This document shows, one piece after another, positions 35,001 to 43,630 of a stretch of 64,000 nucleotides of DNA. The DNA lies in the NCBI GenBank assembly GCA_004794655.1, contig SMMW01000379.1, positions 100,061-164,060 of the forward strand, read 5' to 3'. Made by a program: the position numbers and the translations under genes. The notes under the pieces are model-generated. The model did not search any database and was not told the DNA's origin. It was given only the letters and a program-made list of their open reading frames with translations. Numbering within the stretch: position 1 is the first letter of the stretch; every line of letters starts with the position of its first letter. Origin of the DNA: Marisa cornuarietis. Its lineage: Eukaryota > Mollusca > Gastropoda > Architaenioglossa > Ampullariidae.

Positions 35001-38000
35001 GGCTTGTTGTTGCTACCAGGTTTATGTGAGGTCTCTTCTCCCTCACATCCTTACCTACCCAAGTCCTTCGTGGTTGGGTACGCATTCCCGACAGCTTGGT
35101 CGACTGCAGGAAATTTGCTGCGAGACACGGGAATTGAACCGACGCACCACGTGGACGTCAGTGCTTCAGCTACTAGGCTATAATTTTCCACAAGTACAGT
35201 AACAGGCGGAGAAGTCAGAAAGTAATGCATCAATTCTAAAAAATTCGCCCTAGACATGATGGACCATCTATACACAGCTAATACGTGGCTTCGGAATCCT
35301 TTACCTTTTTGATTTTGACAATTTATTTAGAAAAAAACGTATCTCAGGTTGAGAATGTATACAATGTGTCACATCAAGAAACATGACTTTAACTCGAGAA
35401 ATCAATTGCTTGTCGTGATGGGTATAGCGTTTATACTAGTCTGGAAAAAACACATGGCCATGTCTTACAATGATTAAGATACTCACCTCAGTCAGCTCGG
35501 GGTCGTCAACGATTGCGTCTTGCACCTGACTATCCGTCAAGTTAGGGAGCGCGATGGTCTTAGTGACACGTAGACCGGGAGCGACGTCAGACACCAGGTG
35601 AGACAACATGGCCTCCGCCCTGTCCAGCTGTGTGATGGCCTTCTTAAGATTTTTTCTAATTTCCTCTACGTTGCCATCAAAAGCTTTCACCTCACAGGTG
35701 ACAAGACCGTAATGTCGATGAATAAGAAGGACATCAAAGTCCCCCTGTTTCCATTCTCGTGGCAAATCAGGAGGGAGGGTGGCGGGAAGGGGTAGTTTTC
35801 TTGCCGCAGCAGCATAACAAGCTTCACCCAGGTACTCGTTAAACTGAAGCTGACTCAGTCCGACCAACACTTCATTGTTGTGTTGACACATTGTCTGCAG
35901 ACAGACGAGGAGCCTCTGCAGGGCTGCATCCTCTCTGACATCACTGTCCTCAACTCCACTCGTTTCGTTGAACTGATGTGCCTGTTGATGTGCTGTCTGA
36001 AGGACCAGAACATCCTGACCAGCAACAGTTTCTCTTGTCATCGGCACGCGGTTGATGTGTACAGGAGGCAGGAAGTAGGGGCTAGAGTCCAGATCAGGGA
36101 ACGCGGCCTCAACCCACTTTTGGCAAAATTCATGCTTTTCTGTTGCGATGGTTTCCAACTGCTGTAGTACAATTTATATATTTATATATACTTTTGTAGT
36201 GAACATCCTTAATTGTTAAGTCAGCAACATTGTGTATTTGAACACACACACGTCTATGAAGTGTAGCCTTTTGAGTGATAGAATAATAGTAATAGTATTT
36301 CTTAGTATTTTAAAACTAAAAGAAAATTTTACTAAACCTGTTGTCATGGTTATCTGAAGAAATATACCTCATGAGTTATAGAATATTATACTTTTATCGT
36401 ATTCCGTCTTGTTGATCTCTGCTGAAATTGGATATGTTAATTATTGAGCAACAACTTTTATCACCTCGAATCCTTCCTAGCATCTCAAACAAGATTAAAG
36501 TGTCAGTATTATCTAGCGTGGCTCCGTCTCATGATATTTGGAAGTAAAGTTCGCCGACGTCAGTAAGTACAGTCACGACTAACAAATGAGATGTCAAGAG
36601 ATCTAGATACAAACACGCATCAAAACGTTGACTCTAACCTTTTGCAACCTTCCAAGATGACGATGATGGTGAAAGGAAGACAATTCTAAAGCTAAGACCA
36701 ACAAAAACAAAGCAAACACTTGGGAGTGTCGTTTGAACGTGGCTGCTCTGTTAGTTATTTTCAGAATCAAGAGAGGCGATAAGAGAAAGATTAAAATGAG
36801 TTTTGACACCCCAGCTCGTGCCAAACATATCAATGTCTCCTTATATATTTTTTCATGTTATAGTTGGTTCTGTTATATTAAAAGGCGAGCGGTAATTTGA
36901 CTTTATTTAGTGACCAGAACCAGACAAAAGAACCAAAAAATAGCGAAGTTTGATAAAGAAAAGTGAAAAGGAAAATGCATCAAACTCTTTAGGTGATCAT
37001 CCCTGGAAAGACCAAGAAAGAAAACTGATGTCCATTAGCCACGATCATGTGATCTTCATATAGCCTATGTAGGAACGTGAGATCAAGGATTATTACATGG
37101 TACCTGAGCAATCACGACCAATGACGCTATTGTCAAAGTTGTTATAAAGCATATAGCTAACTTATGTTTCTGTGTTTAACTCGATCAACAATTTCGTATT
37201 CAAGATCCAGAATCGAGATATATCGTCCCTTTCCATTGGCGTGTTTGAACATTTGTTTTTGTATCGATCTCAGTCAGAAGAGAGAGTTTGGAAAGAAAAT
37301 AAAAATATAAAGGCAAAGAAGTAAATCAGTTAAAACACACAAGTGATGGGCTCAATAATTAGTTCATCTTTCGTCATGGCTTACATTTTGAGAAAAAAAA
37401 ATGCACATTTGACGGAAATCCTGGGAAAAATCAAATGTGTAATGTTTAAAATCTTTTATATCTTGTTTCATTATTGGCTTTTCTTTATTATTTAATTATT
37501 GATTTAAGCCTAGACAGCAGTAAAGGCTATCACACAGCAAAGAAGCCGCCCCTATGCATGTGCCAAATACAGAGAATGAACAACCCGCCCGAGACATTGT
37601 CTAAATCCAAGCATTCTCACTGGGTTGGTGACTAGCGGGTCACAGTTGCGCCTCGTAGCTGCCGATCGGGTGTCTATGTGGTGTGTGACAACTCGCGTGA
37701 CATCAGCTCTACTTGCCAGTGGCTGAGAACAGTCTCGCTCGTGTAAACCATAAACAATTGCTCAAACGGCCGTTCACTGTATGATCTTACCTTTGGCTAG
37801 TCGAAAGCAAGTTAGGTTTAAACGATGAATGTTGTGATCGATAGTAATGAACAGCCTTGACTTTTAGGTTAGAAACATCGCCCACTTCGCCTCTTTTGCT
37901 TGAAATGCAGCCAGTTTACTGAATATGTAATAGCAAGACTGTGTTACAAAAATGAAATTGATGTGTACTATACGATTTTTTTCGCTGAGCATATCCTACA

Positions 38001-40876
38001 ATTAGAATGTGAATTATTGTTTAATTTTTGGAAAACCCTCTGAAAGATATACTAGAAGAAATTCTAAGCAAGGAGTTTTTCTACCTGAAGTTGATGGCGA
38101 ATGTTTGGAAGATGTCTGGTGTGAAAAGGGACAGAAATTCAAAGGCAAGTTGCGTAACGATGAAACAAGCGAACGTCATTTGAACTTTGTTGTTCGGTTA
38201 ATTTTCTCTAAAGCGGCATCGTATTAAGAGAGATTGAGTTTTAAATTAAACCTTCAATGTTGTTATTTAACAGATTCTTACTTTTTCCGATGATAGCAGT
38301 GGTTTTTCTTCAACAGTTTTCTCCGAAAGAGTCCTGTAATAAAGCTATTGTTTTAAATACTGTTTTGAATTAGATTTACCATATGATATAAAGTCACATA
38401 CACATTACACGTTCTTAAATAACGACTATCAATTTAAAAAAAGTCTGTATCTCACCGTCGTTTAAATGTAAAAATCAGGATGAGGATGACTAACGACAAA
38501 GGAATCAACATGACCACGACGATTGCTACAGTCAGAACTACAGCGGGCACATCTGAAAGTAAAGATCAAAAGTCTTCTTCAAAATATAAAGGCGCTTTCA
38601 ATGAAAGATTGTCATAAAAATCATAATAGCCGTGATGACAATATTACATTGGGCGCCTCTTTTCACAGTTGATCATGGTCAAGCCTTGAAAGGAAACAAC
38701 AGACACAATATTAAGATTTCTAATCATGTACCCTAATACCCACCTGGTTTAAAGATAAATTTACAAGGATGAAAGCCATCTATATTAGTGCCTTTCACGT
38801 GACAGGCGTATGAACCGTTGTGATCACGTGACACTCGGGGTACTGTGATGACGAGTTGATCTGTGACGATGTTGTTAAACTCGTATCCCGGGGCTGTGGT
38901 GCACTTCAGCTGATCCTTTAGCCAGGTGCAGCTTAAGATGTCGACGCCTAGAGACCCAAGTCAATTATACAACCTGCAGTGCTTTCGTGAAATCATTGTA
39001 AAATTTACAATGAAAGGTGAACAGTACTTAAATGTCTGACTCGCTGATGAATATTATTATTGCTTCATATTTCACTTAAAGAAAACAATGTGAGTTAATG
39101 ACGGATATCCATTACTCTTGCCTCTTTTTCAACTAAAATATTGTTTTGTTAGATTTTAAGTGAAAAAAAGATGTAATCCAGGATAATGTGTGGGTGTACC
39201 TTACAACTACATGAATTCTCGACACGACAGACGTTTATAGTAAATTCACAGCGTTCTACTACTTAAGTAAATGAGACACTTGTGATAACGCAGTCAACTG
39301 TTGATACACAAGGTGTTCAGTTTCCGTTGAATAGTGGATCATTATGCAATACTACCGGCCGAGAACAAAAGTGATTTTTGCAGCCTGATATACCACAGAA
39401 CCTTTGTAAAGTTACAGGCCAGCTCAATCAAATGTTATCTTTCCCTATTTCACTTTGAAAAGTTGAAAGAAATCTTAGTGACGTGTTAAGATTGAGTAAC
39501 AAGCCATCACACTAGGTAGCGGAAGAGAGCCAGCAGGCAGGGATTTTCCACATATGTATCAATAACGTGGAACAGTATATCCGTCGAAACAGTACACTGA
39601 TACCAGGAGTATCCACGAGGCTGGGCTGTAAAAAAAAGCTCTCTAATTTTGAGAGAGAATCTTTAAATCTTTAAATCAGTAATCTTGACACCGTGGCTGC
39701 CAAAGTACCGAGCTTCTGGAAACGGATCCTCCCACCACCAGCAGCAGCCCCTATCAACAGCTGAATCCCAGACACTTAATCCCCGGACACTTAATCCCCG
39801 GACACCTAATCCCCAGACACTTAATCCCCGACACTTAATCCCAGACACTTAATCCCCAGACACTTAATCCTCAAAATGAAATTTCAACTAAAAAAATTAT
39901 GAAGTGAATGAAAAATTTAATTCAAATTCAAATAATACTTAACTTCAACATTTATAACATCCCAGTCTTACGAGAGTTACCCAGAGTTACCACGCGACAC
40001 ATTTCTCTTACGGTTATAATATTTATAGTTTTGAGTGTTGTGTCGCGATTTGGGGATTAAGTGTCCGGGGATTAAGTGTCCGGTCACCCAACAGCTATAC
40101 CCAAGCCTCGTGGGTTTGTCGTTCGCATAATGTCAGTGATGTTAACTAGTCTGGTGCAGCACAACAGGTGCAAATTTAAAAGATTTGCACCATATTGGCA
40201 CTGATGATCTTTTCAAAGCCAATTTCTTTCTTCTTTTTCTTTCAAAAACTCGGTTGGTACGAAAGTTAGGGCTAGAAAAAAAGGTTCAAAAGTTAAAGCT
40301 TCTATTCTAAGGTCAAGTAAGTCTACTCTATCGAATCTTCAACTTGAAATATTCAGAAATATCAATAGTGTAAGAAAAACCCTGCTTTGTGCACTGCATT
40401 TTTCTCTTTTTTATACTTCGTTCAAAAATATTAGCTCAGTTTATTTAATGACCGATACAAAGGCGCAATCACACCTACACTGCAGCATGTTATATCTACT
40501 GAAGAAAATGTAGACGAATTTCAGAGGATAGAAATTCCAAAACGTTATCCCAATTGAATGGTGGTCTACAGTTGACAATAAAACTCTTAACGTCAGTTAA
40601 GTTTCTATCAGTCAAAAAAGGAAGAACAAACAGTCTGGATTAGATTGATAGAATAAAAGAAATACTAGAGAGTAGAGGACATTTGCAATGTTTTTCTTGA
40701 TCCCTGTAATCAGACAAACATTTTCTACTGGTCTTAAAATGGAGATAACAAAGCGGCAATTTTAACTATTATTTATGATAGACTTTCTCGATATGTCGCA
40801 GATACTCCAGCTACATCTTCACAAATTACTCAGTAGCACTTTCTCTCTTTCCGCTTTCAAAATGTATTGTAGTGTG

Positions 40877-40924
<48 letters not shown>

Positions 40925-43500
40925 TTTTCTGTCTTGTACTAAGCAGACACTTATGCTGAATATTACATATTAAGTCAGAGTACTAAAAGAAGACTGTTTT
41001 CCACCTACCCCACTGCTGTAAACATTACCTTTACTTTCACCGCCACTTAAACGGACCAGAGAGAAGTTGTTTTTTGTGGCATTAACATCAACGTTGAATG
41101 TGCAGGTCAGTGATGCAGGTTTCGTCTCTTTAACACTTGAAATATTGCAAAAGGAGGTCACTGCAATGAAAACAAACAATTCAAGTGCACAAATATACAA
41201 CCTATCAACTACAGGGGGAGTAATGTTGTTATGAACATTAAAATAAAACGAGTAATAACTACAACTACATTCCTTGCCATGGATGCCAAATAACCTGATT
41301 AAAACAGAGCACTATACAGCACTGGTTGTAAACTTATTTTATTTGAATTCTTCATCACCAGTTACATTTGATACCGAGTATCAGGTATCATTGTTATTAG
41401 TTATTGACTGTATCGTTTGAGTAAGCTTAAATTGTATAAGGATTATTGTGGAAGAACGAAAGAGCGTGAATGACGTCAGTTGGTCGGAATACGTGTATGG
41501 GTGATGTAAAAAAATAAAGGAAATGACGTGAGAGAGAGAGAGAGAGAGCGCGGGAGCAGTTAGTCAGGTAGGAGAAGAAAGAGGTTTATGACGGAAAGAC
41601 AAGTAGGGTAGGAATTAAAAGAATTTGTTGAGTAGAGCGTTAAGGAGTATATAGATCGATTAGTGAGTAGGAATTCTTTTAGATATTCAGAAAGGCAGGA
41701 TTCAAAGGTTAGGGGTTTTATTATTTTAAAGTAATCTAGATGTAAGAATCGGTGTACTTTTCTTGTTTTTTTTATTCATAATGAATAAAGCAGATAGATT
41801 CGTTAGACAAATCATTCTTTTCTTTTAATTTGTGTGACAGAGCACGTATTTGTCAGGCTCCGTGTAGGTGTTGAAACATTGAGAGACTGATTCACTTCGC
41901 GGTGACGTGACACCCAGAAAGAGGAGTAGAGAGACAGATTAAACGAACCTCACACAAGAGTTTCCAAAAGCAAGCGAATCTTTAATAAACAACGTTTTAG
42001 TCATAGTTTCAAGAAGCCTTCATTCATATTGACCAAAATGAAAGGCGATGGACAGATGTCATAATCGTGTTCTGGTGCGGCCAGTGGTACAAAACAGTAA
42101 CAAGAATTGCAATGTGAAAAAGAGTAATGTGTCCGCGTACGCACCTGGCCTGAGGTTAAATTCACAAGGCAGGAAGTTTTCCACCTTAGAGCCTACCACG
42201 TGACACGCATGTGTACTGTTGTGATCACGTGACGCTCGCGGTACTGTGATGACGAGGTGATCTGTGACGATGTTGTTAAATTCGTATTCCGGGGCTGTGG
42301 TGCAATTCAGTTGGTCCTTTAGCCAGGTGCAGCTTAAGATGTTGACACCTACAGAGCCTTGCATGTTAATTATACAACCTGCTGTGATTTTTTAAACCTT
42401 ATACTATTCATATAACATATCGTCATGATTTTCCAATACAATAGAATGTGATACTGTTATTATATGACAGACTGTTTGCTGCTTTTTTGGTTAATTGCTA
42501 CTAGATAGCTTTAAAGATATTGAACTCAGATGTGAGTGTCGTGTTCTGTTACATTATTCGTTGGCGTTGTTGCGATCTTTTTTACACCTAATCATTTCAA
42601 TTAGCTTGGTGAATTAATTTTAAATATTTGATCTCACCCGCTTGATTTAAATTTTATTCAGTATGTGTGCCGCATCATTTTACAAGAGGTCCTTGGTACC
42701 GCACATGCCTTGTGCATCTTTGTTGCGTGTCAGCGCTATCATTATCAACAAAAATTACTAGTATAAGCTGAACTGAGGTGATCACTAACTTTATTTTTTA
42801 TTTATTTTTAGGTGATCCTAATGTAAGAAATATTACAAATTGACTCCATTTTTATAATTGTAATAATTTATTGGTTTTTTATTGTCATCTAAAGGAAGTA
42901 CGGATGACAATGCGAGGTTAGAAAACCACAAGTATTAAAACTGTTGAATACTGGTTTATTGTCGACAATAAAAACTTAAGTTTCGGTCAAGTTTCTTTGA
43001 GGAAAAAATTAGAACTATTGGACTGGATTGATGGATAAATTTACCACTGAGCATGATGCCATGCTACTTCATTCTCAACATATGTATCCATGCCCTTTCT
43101 TTACGGTTCTAAAAAAATAGTGCCATCATCCTCTTCTGTTTATGACAGACTTTCTCGTTATGTTGAGATATCCCAGGTGAAAATGATAAAAATACTCATT
43201 ACGTCAGCAATGATTTATTGCTATTTTTGAGTAAGAATGAGATTTCCGTGCAGACGTCCTTTAGAGAAAAACAAAGGAAGATCTACCCACTGCTGTAAAC
43301 ATTACCTTTATTGTAAACACCACCCAAGCGGACCAGTGAGAAGCTCTCTTTCGTCGCATTAATGTTAACGCTGAATGTACAGGTCAGTAATGTAGGCTGC
43401 GTCTCTTTAACACTTGAAATGTTACAAAAAGAGGTCACTGCAATGAGAACAGAGAATTAGTATGCACATAACAAAAGCAACACCGAACAAATGCAGTGAG

Positions 43501-43566
<66 letters not shown>

Positions 43567-43585
43567 ATCATCATCAATCATCATC

Positions 43586-43630
<45 letters not shown>

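Noticed and set aside
36162..38281. search for KH or start exons of gene C like those of A and B
   Set aside because: Nothing resembling either was seen on the minus strand; supports the Ig-headed model.
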